From: Rhodobacteraceae bacterium WFHF2C18
GTDB lineage: Bacteria > Pseudomonadota > Alphaproteobacteria > Rhodobacterales > Rhodobacteraceae
Reading direction: 5' to 3'
Length of the DNA stretch: 64,000 nucleotides
Assembly (NCBI GenBank): GCA_002166865.1
Contig: NHTQ01000004.1
Span: 186,001-250,000 of the forward strand
The notes below the pieces were generated by a model that was not told the DNA's origin, ran no database searches, and saw only the letters and a list, made by a program, of their open reading frames with translations. The translations under genes were made by a program, and so were the position numbers. This document shows positions 25,465 to 33,679 of this stretch, one piece after another; within the stretch, counting starts at the first letter, position 1; each line of letters begins with the position of its first letter.

Positions 25465-26174
25465 CCCCGCGGCCGCCCGGCTACGGCCCCGCCGATTACG
25501 ATGTCGTTGATCTCGCGGAACAGCTTGCGTGTCATCGCGGCGCGGTAGCCGGCGAATCCCTGCGCGACCTCGACAAAGGCGCCGGGCCCGCCGATCACCT
25601 GCTGGCGGTAATGCGCCAGCACCTCCGGGTCGTGGCCCAGCACCGCCAGCCCGTTGACGGTGACGCCGGCCAGCGGGAAGTGGCGCCAGGCCATGCGCGG
25701 CCCGAAGCCCTCGTTGTTGATCCCGTCGCCGGAGACATCGATCACCCGCCGCGCGCAGGTCGGTCCCCGTGCCAGAAGGTTCGCCCCGTAGCCCAGCCCG
25801 TAGCCGAGCGCGGTGGGAAATTCGCTCTGGCTGCGTTCGGCGCGGGCCAGCGCGGCGACGGCGCGATCGATGTCAGCGGGCCCGCGCAGCGCCGTCCAGT
25901 TTAGCAGCATCTTCTGCTTGAACCGCCCGCTCCACTCGTAGGCGGCCAGCGCCACGTGGCCCGGCCCGCCCTGCAGGATGGCGTGCCGCACCTCCGGCGC
26001 GTCCAGGGCGGCGGCCAGCCCGTCGCGCTGCAGCACGTATTCCGCCGCATCGACCGAGGAAGAGACATCGAGCGCCAGCACCAAAGCCAGCCGGCAGGGT
26101 CCGGCCGGCTGCGCGCCGGCCAGCCCGGGCCACAGGAGCGCCCAGAGCGCAAGGCAAAGGGCGGCGCGCCTCAC
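25461..26174 (-). CDS. DUF1194 protein, vWA-like, exported (first copy)
   Basis: Paralogue of the following gene, 237 residues, signal peptide RAALCLALWALLWPGLAGA, MIDAS-type strand LALVLALDVSSSVDAAEYV and RVIDVSGDGINNEGFG. The start is a GTG that overlaps the stop of the glyoxalase gene (GTGA); an ATG far upstream would run antisense-like sequence and was rejected. Three genes in a row with four-base overlaps indicate a tightly coupled operon, although a link between glyoxalase and DUF1194 proteins is not known. Confidence 0.85.
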   Translation of the reverse strand: MRRAALCLALWALLWPGLAGAQPAGPCRLALVLALDVSSSVDAAEYVLQRDGLAAALDAPEVRHAILQGGPGHVALAAYEWSGRFKQKMLLNWTALRGPADIDRAVAALARAERSQSEFPTALGYGLGYGANLLARGPTCARRVIDVSGDGINNEGFGPRMAWRHFPLAGVTVNGLAVLGHDPEVLAHYRQQVIGGPGAFVEVAQGFAGYRAAMTRKLFREINDIVIGGAVAGRPRG

Positions 26175-26599
26175 CAATGGCCGGTGTTCTCCATGCTGGC
26201 CCAGGGTTCCCTGGGGTCCTGCGCCTCGCCCTCCTGCAACAACTCGATCGAGATGTTGTCGGGGCTGCGGACGAAGGCCATGCGCCCGTCCCGCGGCGGG
26301 CGGTTGATCGTCACGCCGTTGTCCATCAGGTGCTGGCACATGGCATAGATGTCCTCGACCGAATAGGCCAGGTGCCCGAAGTGGCGGCTGTCATCCGGCA
26401 GGGCGGGGTCGCCGTCCCAGTTGTAGGTCAGTTCGATGGGGCATTCCTCCTGGCCCGGCGGGGCCATGAAGACCAGGGTGAAACGGCCCGCTTCCACCTC
26501 CTTGCGGTCGGTTTCGCGCAGGCCAAGGAGTTCGTAGAACGTCTTGGATCCCTCAAGGTCCTTCACCCGGACCATGGTATGCAGGTATCTGATGCGCAT
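26171..26599 (-). CDS. gloA: lactoylglutathione lyase (glyoxalase I)
   Basis: Cytosolic VOC-fold metalloenzyme that converts the methylglyoxal-glutathione hemithioacetal to S-lactoylglutathione. The 142-residue protein has metal ligands H7, E56, H76 and E119 in MRIRYLHTMVRV, IELTYNWD, HFGHLAYSV and ISIELLQ, all in family positions. Typical GloA wording (KTFYELLGLRETDRKE) supports the assignment over other VOC proteins. It heads an operon with the two DUF1194 genes. Confidence 0.93.
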   Translation of the reverse strand: MRIRYLHTMVRVKDLEGSKTFYELLGLRETDRKEVEAGRFTLVFMAPPGQEECPIELTYNWDGDPALPDDSRHFGHLAYSVEDIYAMCQHLMDNGVTINRPPRDGRMAFVRSPDNISIELLQEGEAQDPREPWASMENTGHW

Positions 26600-26684
26600 C
26601 CGGCACTCTCCTTCCGATTTCGGTGTCGCGTCCCTGACCCGAGGATAGTGGCCCCTGCACGCGTGTCGAGGCCGGCGTGCCCGC

Positions 26685-28085
26685 TCAGAACGCGGATTCG
26701 ATGCCGATGCTCAGCGCGGTTTCGTCCACGTCGAAGCGGCTGATGTTCGATCGGCTCTTCTCGGCGGTCAGCGACACGGTCGGCACGAAGCCCATGTAGT
26801 CCCAGTCGGCGAAGGTGGCCGTGATGCCGCCGAACCACGAATCGTCCGCGCGGCCGCCGGGCACGGGGAAGACCACGGCGTAGCTGTCGTAGTCCACCCG
26901 GCTGTGGCCCGCCGAAACCTTCACCTCGGCCGGCCCCAACTGCCGCCCGAGCCGGTAACTGACGATGCCGGTCCATTGATCGAAGCTGCGGTTCGTGCCG
27001 GTGCTGTCGGTCTGCCGGTACTGCACGAACAGCCCCAGTTCGCCCCCGGTCGCCGGCATCTTCAGCCCCAGGCTGCCGAAGGCCCGCAGCGCGGTGGTAT
27101 CGGCATTCGCCCGGGTCTGCCCCTGCCGGCGTTCCAGCATGCCGCCGAAGCCCAGCCGCATCCGGTCGCCCAGGGCCTGCCGCCGTGTCGCCGCGATCCG
27201 CCCGAAATCGTACAGCGGATGGCCCCCGTACCAGGTCCGCCCGCCTTCGAGATCGAAATGCCAGAGGCTGTCGGGCGCGGTGCCCGCGCGCAGATGGCTT
27301 ATCCCCGCCTCCACGATCGCCGATGACAGATCCCCGCCGTCGACGCCCGGCACGCTTTCGGACAGGGAAACGCGGCGCAGGTAGCCGCGGCCTGTCACCC
27401 GTGTCTCGTGGCCGTCGCCGCGGTGCAGCCGGTATGCGGCGCGCAGGTCGCTGGTTGCCACGACGCCCCGCAACGCCTGGGCCGCGGGGCTCAGCCGACC
27501 GACCAGCGGCACCCCCTCGATGATGTTGTAGGGGCTGTTCGCGCCGTTGTTGACGTTGTCGGACGGCGTCACCGAGAACCGCAACTGCAAGTTCAGGGGG
27601 TTGCGCCGCCGCACGTTCTTGAAGGCGGTCACGGTCCGGGTCCGGGCGTCCTCGGAGGGGGCGTAGTCCACCGCGCGGCGCAGCCAGTACTGCGACCGCG
27701 TCAGCCGGGAGTCCGCGAAGGACAGCCTGGCCGCCAGGGTGGCCGCCGCGAAACGCTGCGTGTCGCTGCGCGAATGGCGAAAGGCCCGCTTCGCTGCCCG
27801 CCGCCCCCGATCATAGGCCCGCAGACCGCCCAGGGCCACGGCCTGGTAGTAGTGCGCGCGCCCGTTTTCCGCGTTCTCCTGCAACAGCCCGCGGCTCAGC
27901 GCATAGGCCAGATGCGGGCGGTCGTCCGCCAGCGCCGACTGCGCCATGGCATCGACCTGCGCGGTGCCGAGCGTGATGGCCCGCGGCCCGCCATCCCCGG
28001 TCTCCGCCCCCGCGGAGGTGCTCAGTGCAACGCAAAGGACGGCCGCCGCGGCAAGACCCCGGCGCGCCGCCCTAGGGGTTGACAT
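26685..28085 (-). CDS. Slam-type surface lipoprotein assembly modifier
   Basis: Predicted outer-membrane translocator of 466 residues that moves a lipoprotein to the cell surface. After a signal peptide ([18 protein letters not shown]) comes a helical periplasmic domain with TPR-like pairs (about residues 40-170, e.g. [27 protein letters not shown]), then a beta-barrel of roughly 280 residues (DUF560-like), opening [20 protein letters not shown] and ending with a terminal Phe (SIGIESAF), the BAM signature. This TPR-plus-barrel order is that of Slam (type XI secretion). Its start lies inside the 3' end of the lipoprotein gene, a strong sign that this is its substrate. Confidence 0.8.
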   Translation of the reverse strand: MSTPRAARRGLAAAAVLCVALSTSAGAETGDGGPRAITLGTAQVDAMAQSALADDRPHLAYALSRGLLQENAENGRAHYYQAVALGGLRAYDRGRRAAKRAFRHSRSDTQRFAAATLAARLSFADSRLTRSQYWLRRAVDYAPSEDARTRTVTAFKNVRRRNPLNLQLRFSVTPSDNVNNGANSPYNIIEGVPLVGRLSPAAQALRGVVATSDLRAAYRLHRGDGHETRVTGRGYLRRVSLSESVPGVDGGDLSSAIVEAGISHLRAGTAPDSLWHFDLEGGRTWYGGHPLYDFGRIAATRRQALGDRMRLGFGGMLERRQGQTRANADTTALRAFGSLGLKMPATGGELGLFVQYRQTDSTGTNRSFDQWTGIVSYRLGRQLGPAEVKVSAGHSRVDYDSYAVVFPVPGGRADDSWFGGITATFADWDYMGFVPTVSLTAEKSRSNISRFDVDETALSIGIESAF

Positions 28086-29064
28086 TGGCGCAGATCGCGG
28101 CGTCCACGGCCTGCCCGCACTGATCCAGGACGAAGACCCCGTGTTCCACTTCGTTCTCGAAGCCCAGGTCGTCATTCGGCCCATCGAACTCTTCGAGCTT
28201 CACCAGCCCGGCCACGCCCGAGGCATCGGTGCCCCCGAAGGTGCCGCCGTAGCTCCCGATGGCGCTGCCGGTCACGTTGTCATTGGGGAAGTCGCGCTGC
28301 TCGTACTCCACCGAGCCCTCGAAGGTGCCGGTGTCCGTGATGCCGCTGCGTACCAGAACGACCGAGGGCAGGGCCGTGCCCGAATCCACCAGCTGCCGGT
28401 TGATGATGTTGCCCTCGACCGCGTTGTCGGCGAAGTCCGCCTGCAGGAAGATGTCGCCGCGCAGCTCGGCCGCCTCCGTCGGGACCAGTTCGGGCGCCGT
28501 GCCGGCCGGCACCGGCGCGAGGTCGCCGCCGTCGCCGTTGCCGTTGGTCAGCGCCGCATAGGTGCCCGCATAGCTCACCATCCCAGATGTCCCGGTTCCC
28601 TCGGGCGGGTCGTAGTCGCCGTCACGTTCGTAATAGCCGCCGGCGAAGAAGCGGTTGCGCGGCCCGCCCGAAACGGTCACGCCCGCCCGCGCCGCGCCCT
28701 CGTTGCTTGTCTCGCCCACATAGGCGGTGAAATGCCGGTCCAGGGGATCGTCCTGGGCGGTGTAGGCCTCGTAGGCCGGCACGGTATCCCCGGGGGTGGT
28801 GATGTCCATCCCCGGCCGCCGCCGGTAGGTCACCTCGATGGGCGTGCCGTCAAAGGTCATGCCCTCCACCCTCAGGGTCTGGGCGTCGGGATCGTAGACG
28901 AAGCGCGTCACGTCCCCCGCCAGCGCCTCGGGGATCTCGGTGGTCGCGCCGTCCTCGGGCGGGGCGGCGCCGCCGGTGTCCTGCGCGGGGGTAAAGGGAT
29001 TCGAACCGCCGCCACAGGCGGCCAGAACGGCCGGCACGGCAAGCCACGCCATCAAGCGTTTCAT
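28072..29064 (-). CDS. TbpB-like surface lipoprotein, probable Slam substrate
   Basis: Lipoprotein of 330 residues: signal [17 protein letters not shown] with the lipobox LAAC, then a Gly/Ser-rich and acidic linker. The rest is beta-rich and resembles the TbpB-type lipoprotein barrel: [34 protein letters not shown] and [21 protein letters not shown] are the alternating GxYxG/GxFxG barrel strands of this family. C-terminal cysteines could form a disulfide. The gene overlaps the Slam gene by 14 bases. It is likely exposed on the cell surface, but its ligand (iron carrier, haem or other) is unknown. Confidence 0.82.
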   Translation of the reverse strand: MKRLMAWLAVPAVLAACGGGSNPFTPAQDTGGAAPPEDGATTEIPEALAGDVTRFVYDPDAQTLRVEGMTFDGTPIEVTYRRRPGMDITTPGDTVPAYEAYTAQDDPLDRHFTAYVGETSNEGAARAGVTVSGGPRNRFFAGGYYERDGDYDPPEGTGTSGMVSYAGTYAALTNGNGDGGDLAPVPAGTAPELVPTEAAELRGDIFLQADFADNAVEGNIINRQLVDSGTALPSVVLVRSGITDTGTFEGSVEYEQRDFPNDNVTGSAIGSYGGTFGGTDASGVAGLVKLEEFDGPNDDLGFENEVEHGVFVLDQCGQAVDAAICANVNP

Positions 29065-29112
29065 GATCTCACTGCCCTCAACAAGCTTGTATGTTTTCTT
29101 GTCTTTTGCCCC

Positions 29113-29141
29113 AAATTCCTTGTTTTGCAGTGCAAAGTCAA
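29113..29141 (-). promoter_or_regulatory. predicted promoter with embedded inverted repeat
   Basis: On the minus strand TTGACT, 17 bases, then GAATTT; the -10 match is weak. Inside the spacer, 29124-29136 reads TTTGCA-N-TGCAAA, a perfect palindrome that overlaps the polymerase site. A transcript would begin about 40 bases before the lipoprotein start. A perfect ten-base palindrome ACAAGCTTGT also lies at 29081-29090. Confidence 0.5.
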
Positions 29142-29277
29142 TCTTTCCGGGTGCGGGGGCCGGATTTATCGGCGGGTGTTGCCTCCATACCCGCACCGCA
29201 TATTGAGTTGCCCGGGGGCGCCGCCGCAAGATATGGTAAGCCCGACTCGCCCAGCCAGAGAAAACCGGAGAACCGCG

Positions 29278-30204
29278 ATGCCCCTCACCCCCGAGCAGCA
29301 GGCCGAAATCGACGCCCAGCGCGCCGCCCCGCGCGAAACCCTGCGTGCCACCGCCCCGGGGATGGAGGCGCACCTCTACACCGCCCAGCCGGTGCTCGAC
29401 CACGGTTTCGTGCGGGTGGTCGACTACATGGGCGACGACGCCGCCATCACCCAGGCTGCGCGCGTCAGCTACGGCCGCGGCACCAAGTCGGTCAGCAACG
29501 ACGAGGGGCTGATCCGCTACCTCATGCGGCACTGGCACTCCACCCCCTTCGAGATGTGCGAGATCAAGCTGCACGTGAAGCTGCCCGTCTTCGTCGCGCG
29601 CCAGTGGATCCGCCACCGCACCGCCAACGTGAACGAGTATTCGGCCCGCTACTCCATCCTCGACCGCGAGTTCTACATCCCCGCGCCCGAGGCGCTGGCC
29701 GCCCAGTCCACCACCAACGCCCAGGGCCGCGGCGACGTCTTGGAAGGAGCCGAGGCCGAGCGCGTGCTGAAAACCCTGCGCGACGACGCCATGCGTTGCT
29801 ACGACCACTACGAGGCGATGATCGCGCAGGAGGGCCAGCAGGGCCTCGCGCGGGAGCTCGCGCGGATGAACCTGCCCGCCAACGTCTACACCCAGTGGTA
29901 CTGGAAAACCGACCTGCACAACCTGCTGCACTTCCTGCGCCTGCGCGCCGATTCCCACGCCCAGTACGAGATCCGCGTCTACGCCGAGGCGATCTGTCGG
30001 ATCGTCGCCGACTGGGTGCCCTTCACCTTTCGCGCCTTCGAGGACTACCGCATGGGCGGCGCCACGCTCTCGGCCACGGCCCTTGAGTGCATCCGCCGGA
30101 TGCTGAAGGGGGAAGAGGTGACGCAGGAGACCTCCGGCATGTCCAAGGGCGAATGGCGGGAGTTTCGGGAGGTGATCGGGGAAGGGAAAAGCTTGCAGAC
30201 TTGA
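29278..30204 (+). CDS. thyX: flavin-dependent thymidylate synthase
   Basis: Makes dTMP from dUMP using methylenetetrahydrofolate, FAD and NADPH. The 308-residue protein has the ThyX motif RHR-x7-S in [19 protein letters not shown], and the C-terminal helix region ([20 protein letters not shown]). It is about 50-60 residues longer than the shortest ThyX enzymes because of N-terminal and C-terminal extensions seen in alphaproteobacteria. CGGAG precedes the ATG. It is divergent from the lipoprotein/Slam operon. Confidence 0.96.
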   Translation: MPLTPEQQAEIDAQRAAPRETLRATAPGMEAHLYTAQPVLDHGFVRVVDYMGDDAAITQAARVSYGRGTKSVSNDEGLIRYLMRHWHSTPFEMCEIKLHVKLPVFVARQWIRHRTANVNEYSARYSILDREFYIPAPEALAAQSTTNAQGRGDVLEGAEAERVLKTLRDDAMRCYDHYEAMIAQEGQQGLARELARMNLPANVYTQWYWKTDLHNLLHFLRLRADSHAQYEIRVYAEAICRIVADWVPFTFRAFEDYRMGGATLSATALECIRRMLKGEEVTQETSGMSKGEWREFREVIGEGKSLQT

Positions 30205-30422
30205 CACGCAAAGAGGTCACAGATCGAGAAAAGCATTTCTTGCCCCCTTGGACCGGCATTTCCGCCCCGAGCAATTGACAGGGCGCTCCGGGTTTTCCTT
30301 CGCACGAGGTACGGCACGCGCGACGGCGCGGCCACCCCAGGGACCGCAGGATCAGCGTGCGCCGCGTCCAACCGCTCCGCCCGGCCGGAACCGTCAGGCC
30401 GTGCCCGCCCCAGTGCCGCCAA

Positions 30423-30466
30423 CCGTACGAAAAATCCGTACGGCCCGGACGGCCCGTACGGGTCGC
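30423..30466 (-). repeat. GTACGG element, copy A
   Basis: Read on the minus strand: GCGACCCGTACG, two bases, CCGTCCGG, one base, CCGTACGG, six bases, CGTACGG. The three GTACG cores are spaced by 18 and 13 bases, exactly as in copy B at 37204-37247, and the intervening CCGTCCGG is shared. Confidence 0.75.
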
Positions 30467-30481
30467 GCGCCCACGGGGAAA

Positions 30482-30509
30482 TTGACAGGGCCGGGCCCGT
30501 GTTTACCAT
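30482..30509 (+). promoter_or_regulatory. predicted sigma-70 promoter
   Basis: TTGACA, 16 bases, TACCAT. It lies 36 bases upstream of the small secreted protein gene, in the right place to drive it. Confidence 0.5.
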
Positions 30510-30545
30510 CGGGGTTAACGTGACAGCGACAATTTGAGGGATCCC

Positions 30546-30797
30546 ATGCGCATCAAGGCCGTTTTCACCGCCGTCCTGCTTGCCAGTGCCGCCACCGCGG
30601 GGGCAAGCGAGGTCACCGTCTACCCCGTCGCCTCGGCGCAGAACCACTGTCCCAAGGGGCTGCAGCCCGCCACGATCAACGGCGTGATCTTCTGCGGAAC
30701 GCCCACGACAAGCGTGACCTATCAAGAGGTTAAGGCCCATCCCGTGCCGCGCGGCCACGCCGCCGACTGCCCCGAGGGGCAAAAGGGCTGCCGCTGA
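30546..30797 (+). CDS. small secreted protein of unknown function
   Basis: Exported protein of 83 residues, unrecognised. A signal peptide (IKAVFTAVLLASAATAGA) is followed by a short mature part of about 64 residues with four cysteines (C35, C51, C76 and C82, enough for two disulfides) and motifs HCPKGLQPATINGVIFCG and DCPEGQKGC. The start is the ATG whose signal peptide is complete; a TTG 12 bases upstream is in frame but unneeded. A good promoter precedes it. Confidence 0.65.
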   Translation: MRIKAVFTAVLLASAATAGASEVTVYPVASAQNHCPKGLQPATINGVIFCGTPTTSVTYQEVKAHPVPRGHAADCPEGQKGCR

Positions 30798-30840
30798 GGC
30801 GGCCGCGGTGCGGGACGGGGGCGCGGGCCTCTCGCGGATT

Positions 30841-30865
30841 CGTGTATAGGCGGGGTATATACACG
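30841..30865. promoter_or_regulatory. inverted repeat CGTGTATA-N9-TATACACG
   Basis: Perfect eight-base arms at 30841-30848 and 30858-30865 in an otherwise GC-rich stretch, 57 bases before the next gene start. It could be an operator or a promoter element; no regulator is assigned. Confidence 0.35.
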
Positions 30866-30921
30866 GGCGTCATGAATCTGTTACATTGGGCGTTAACGGA
30901 CATGAACCCGAGGTCTGCCCC

Positions 30922-31206
30922 GTGCGCCTGCTCTTGGCCCTGCTCCTGCTTCTGGCGACCCCCGCCATCCCCGCCTCGCCCATTGCCGAGGTGATCTGCC
31001 AACCTACTGAAAAGATGCAGAAAAAGCTGGCTCACCAGTTCGGGGAGACGCGCCGCGCGCGCGGCACGCGCGGTCCCGAACAGATCCTTGAGGTCTGGAC
31101 CGATTCCCGCGGCGACTGGACCCTCGTGGTCACCTATGCCACCGGCACCTCCTGCATCGTCGCCATGGGCGAGAACTGGCAGGGCCTGGAGGACAATCCG
31201 GCGTGA
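30922..31206 (+). CDS. small exported protein of unknown function
   Basis: Protein of 94 residues, not assigned to a family. It begins at a GTG preceded by CCGAGG and opens with a signal peptide (VRLLLALLLLLATPAIPA). The mature part is mixed alpha/beta with two cysteines (EVICQPT and TSCIVAMG) that could pair, and a WTDSRGDWTLVVTY strand. A longer reading from a TTG 36 bases upstream is possible but would bury the signal peptide. An AT-rich inverted repeat lies just upstream. Confidence 0.62.
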   Translation: MRLLLALLLLLATPAIPASPIAEVICQPTEKMQKKLAHQFGETRRARGTRGPEQILEVWTDSRGDWTLVVTYATGTSCIVAMGENWQGLEDNPA

Positions 31207-31247
31207 AATACGCGGGAAATCAGTGAGTTATCGGGCGTGCGGGGTGA

Positions 31248-31454
31248 TCACAACAGGGTAAGGTCGCCCGCCATCTGGCGCCCGTCGCGGCCATCCTGAA
31301 GCTCGTAGCCGACCTTCTGGTTGTCCGCCAGCCCGGTCAACCCGGACCGCTGCACGGCCGAGATGTGCACGAACACGTCCTTGCCGCCTTCGTCGGGCTC
31401 GATGAACCCGTAACCCTTTGTTGTATTGAACCATTTCACGGTGCCGGTCGGCAT
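31248..31454 (-). CDS. cold-shock protein, CspA family
   Basis: Single cold-shock domain of 68 residues that binds single-stranded RNA or DNA. It has both RNP motifs, GTVKWFNTTKGYGFIEP (RNP1 KGYGFI) and DVFVHISAVQ (RNP2 VFVHI). Such proteins act as RNA chaperones in growth or cold adaptation. A 200-base upstream region before the divergent arsC-like gene could hold a long 5' leader typical of csp genes, but I cannot mark its ends. Confidence 0.93.
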   Translation of the reverse strand: MPTGTVKWFNTTKGYGFIEPDEGGKDVFVHISAVQRSGLTGLADNQKVGYELQDGRDGRQMAGDLTLL

Positions 31455-31659
31455 GCCGCTTCTCCTTCTGCGTCGCTTCCCCGGAAATGCCGGGCCATGT
31501 CACGTCGGGCCAGGACCCGGCATCGCGGCAAACGCAGGCAGAGTCGGAAAGCCCAATGTCACGCCCCGATGATTACAAGAGCCATGTAAAAAGCAAGCGA
31601 AACCCGCGTGACCTTGGTCTGCGGGCAGGCTAAGAGGGCGCAAATCAGGAGGGCCGCGC

Positions 31660-31974
31660 ATGGTGCTATACGGTTTGAAGACCTGTGATACCTGCCGCAA
31701 GGCATTGAAATCGTTGCCGGACATCGCCTTCCGCGATGTCCGCGCCGACGGGGTGCCGGAGGCGATCCTGCAGGCGGCACATGCACAATTCGGCGCCGCT
31801 TTGCTCAATACCCGGTCAGCCACCTGGCGCGGACTGGATGCCGCCCAGAGGGCCCGCGACCCGGTGGAGCTCTTGCAGGCGAATCCCACCCTGATGAAGC
31901 GCCCGCTGATCGAGGCCGGTGGCGCGCTCTACCTGGGTTGGACACCCGAGGTGCGCGCCGCGCTTCTTGGATAA
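31660..31974 (+). CDS. ArsC/Spx-family thioredoxin-fold protein
   Basis: Protein of 104 residues in the ArsC/Spx/YffB group. The N-terminal strand and loop VLYGLKTCDTCRKALKSL carry a CxxC motif, and the C-terminal NPTLMKRPLIEAGGALYLGWTPE is the family end with the conserved RP. YffB-like members bind glutathione and their true substrate is unclear; a classical arsenate reductase is less likely without ars genes nearby. A GGAGG ribosome site precedes the ATG. Confidence 0.85.
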   Translation: MVLYGLKTCDTCRKALKSLPDIAFRDVRADGVPEAILQAAHAQFGAALLNTRSATWRGLDAAQRARDPVELLQANPTLMKRPLIEAGGALYLGWTPEVRAALLG

Positions 31975-32019
31975 CGGCGCGCGCTGCATATCTGGGGTGC
32001 GAGAAACGGGAGATCGACA

Positions 32020-32388
32020 ATGCGCAACGCGGCACTGGTTCTGGGCGTGATCGGCGGGCTGGTGGCCATGCTGGTGGGATTTTTCAGCTACGGCTACACG
32101 GAATTCATCGCCGAATATGGCGAGATCGAGGGCCTGGCCAAACAGGTCGAGAACGTGGGCCTGATCCGGGCGGTCAGCTTCCTGTCGCCACTGCTGGCCA
32201 TCGCCGGCGGGGCGATGGCCAAGGTGCGCGCGCTTTGGGGCGGGATCCTGATGCTGGTTTCGGCCGGGGCGATGATCTACGCCTTCGGGTTCAACGTCTT
32301 CACCATGTTCCCGGTGGGGTTCACGGCGCTTGGCGGGTTGCTGGCCGTGGCGGCGGGGAAGCCGGACGAACCCAAGGCGCATTTCTAG
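32020..32388 (+). CDS. four-helix membrane protein of unknown function
   Basis: Inner-membrane protein of 122 residues with four hydrophobic helices (about residues 5-26, 50-68, 73-93, 95-113) and a short charged loop after the first. I do not recognise the family; small DUF4064-like proteins have a similar layout. GGGAG precedes the ATG. It follows the arsC-like gene by 45 bases. Its last 68 bases overlap the 3' end of bufD, which is on the other strand, a rare tail-to-tail overlap for this window. Confidence 0.68.
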   Translation: MRNAALVLGVIGGLVAMLVGFFSYGYTEFIAEYGEIEGLAKQVENVGLIRAVSFLSPLLAIAGGAMAKVRALWGGILMLVSAGAMIYAFGFNVFTMFPVGFTALGGLLAVAAGKPDEPKAHF

Positions 32389-32923
32389 ACAGCACGTGGT
32401 CGAGCGAGAGCGGACCGGCACCCTTGAAGACCAGCACGAGCAGCAGGAAGATCCAGAGCGCGCGTTGATCCAGCAGCGCCGCATCCGGGGCCCCGTCGAA
32501 CCAGGCGCCCACGGTTTCGGGCTCGTCGATCGCGCCGTGGCCGTACAGATCGGTCAGGCTCTGCACCGCGACGAAGCCGATCATCCCGAGCGCGGCCAGC
32601 CGGGTGAGAAGCCCCAGAACGATCAGCAGGGGCAGCAGGAATTCCGCCCAGGTCCCGGCCAGGACGACCGCCGTGTGGTAAGCCGAGAGTTGGCCCACAT
32701 CATAGCCTGCCGCCTCCATCGCCCTGGGGAAGATCTGCGCATAGGCGCCCATGGACGGAGAAAACAAGCCCGTCACGCCGCCGCCGAGCTTGGTCAGGGC
32801 CGAATTCCAGAAGTACACCAAAAGGATGGCGGCAAACATCAAGCGGGCCAGCGTGGGCAGGATCCAGTCCGCCCGTTCGACAGCTGCAAAGACGCGGCCG
32901 TGAAGCGATATCAGGTATCTCAT
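32321..32923 (-). CDS. bufD: DoxX-family membrane protein of the bufferin operon
   Basis: Inner-membrane protein of 200 residues with the DoxX four-helix pattern: RLMFAAILLVYFWNSALTKL, TAVVLAGTWAEFLLPLLIVLGLLTRLAALGMIGFVAV and a final helix ALWIFLLLVLVFKGAGPLSLDH. DoxX proteins often end buf operons and are thought to supply a redox or membrane function to the pathway; this is inferred. It starts three bases after the bufC stop. The C-terminal tail (residues 180-200) is Pro/Arg-rich. Confidence 0.83.
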   Translation of the reverse strand: MRYLISLHGRVFAAVERADWILPTLARLMFAAILLVYFWNSALTKLGGGVTGLFSPSMGAYAQIFPRAMEAAGYDVGQLSAYHTAVVLAGTWAEFLLPLLIVLGLLTRLAALGMIGFVAVQSLTDLYGHGAIDEPETVGAWFDGAPDAALLDQRALWIFLLLVLVFKGAGPLSLDHVLSRNAPWVRPASPPPRPATRQAP

Positions 32924-32926
32924 CGG

Positions 32927-33679
32927 TCAATCTCCAACTTGAATGGCGGTAATCGCATGCCCCGACAGAAGCAGGCCGAGCGCGCCAGAAAGATCGAACT
33001 GCGCGGCCTCGGTCTGCCCGGCCTCGGCGGCCTCGGCCAGTGGTTGGCCCGCGTGCAGCGCCGCGATGAAGGCGGCGGCGCCCGCCGGCAGGACCATCGC
33101 CTCGGGGTCATAGCCGGGCCGCAGGATCAGGGTGTCCTGCGGATGCATTTCGGGCGCGGGCTGGCCCTCGACGGCCTGTCGCCAGAGGCCGTGCACCGGC
33201 CAGGACGAGCGCAGCAGGCACAGGGACGGGGCCAGGCGAAGGCGCGTTGCGGCCAAGGTGTCGGGGGGCAGGGCCTGCAGGTCGGCGGGATCGATCGGAT
33301 CCGCGTCCGCGGCGTGATAGGCGGCGCGCAGCGCCTGCTCCAGCCGGGCGAGATCGGGCAGGTATTCCAGGTGCTGCAGCGGGACGAAGCCTGCAAGGAA
33401 GTCAGCAAACTCCGCCCCGTAAAACATCAGCATCGGGGTCCGGGGCGGATGCCGACGCAGGAAGATGCCGGCGATATCGCGGAACGCGTCCTGGCCCAGC
33501 AATGCGCGCACGGCCGGGAAGCCGACCTCGAGCGCCTCGGTCAGGCTGAGGGCCACGTTGTTGCGATAGACCGAGAAGCGGTTGCCCGCAGGCCGGCCGC
33601 GGCCGTCGCTCAATCCGGCGGGCACCGCGCGGGCGCCGTCCAGAAGCGCGTCGTGGAAGGTGGTCTGCGTGACTGTCAT
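32927..33679 (-). CDS. bufC: BufC-type partner protein (DUF2063)
   Basis: Partner of the MNIO enzyme in bufferin maturation, expected to recognise the precursor peptide. The 250-residue protein has the DUF2063 N-terminal helical domain ([55 protein letters not shown]) often annotated as putative DNA-binding domain, and a C-terminal part related to NGO1945. Its ATG overlaps the bufB stop (ATGA), so the two are made in equal amounts. DNA binding is not expected. Confidence 0.88.
   Translation of the reverse strand: MTVTQTTFHDALLDGARAVPAGLSDGRGRPAGNRFSVYRNNVALSLTEALEVGFPAVRALLGQDAFRDIAGIFLRRHPPRTPMLMFYGAEFADFLAGFVPLQHLEYLPDLARLEQALRAAYHAADADPIDPADLQALPPDTLAATRLRLAPSLCLLRSSWPVHGLWRQAVEGQPAPEMHPQDTLILRPGYDPEAMVLPAGAAAFIAALHAGQPLAEAAEAGQTEAAQFDLSGALGLLLSGHAITAIQVGD

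Larger units (their letters stand above)
30205..30545. other. 341-base gap with a dispersed repeat and a promoter
   Basis: No gene is visible. The region contains a three-core GTACGG element (30423-30466) that recurs at 37204-37247, and a predicted sigma-70-type promoter at 30482-30509. Two copies of AATTGACAGGGC occur at about 30273 and 30480. Confidence 0.6.

Noticed and set aside
28996..29007. GGGATTCGAACC, which looks like the complement of a tRNA T-arm
   Set aside because: It lies inside the lipoprotein coding sequence (GGSNPF region) and no acceptor, D-arm or anticodon arm can be folded around it.
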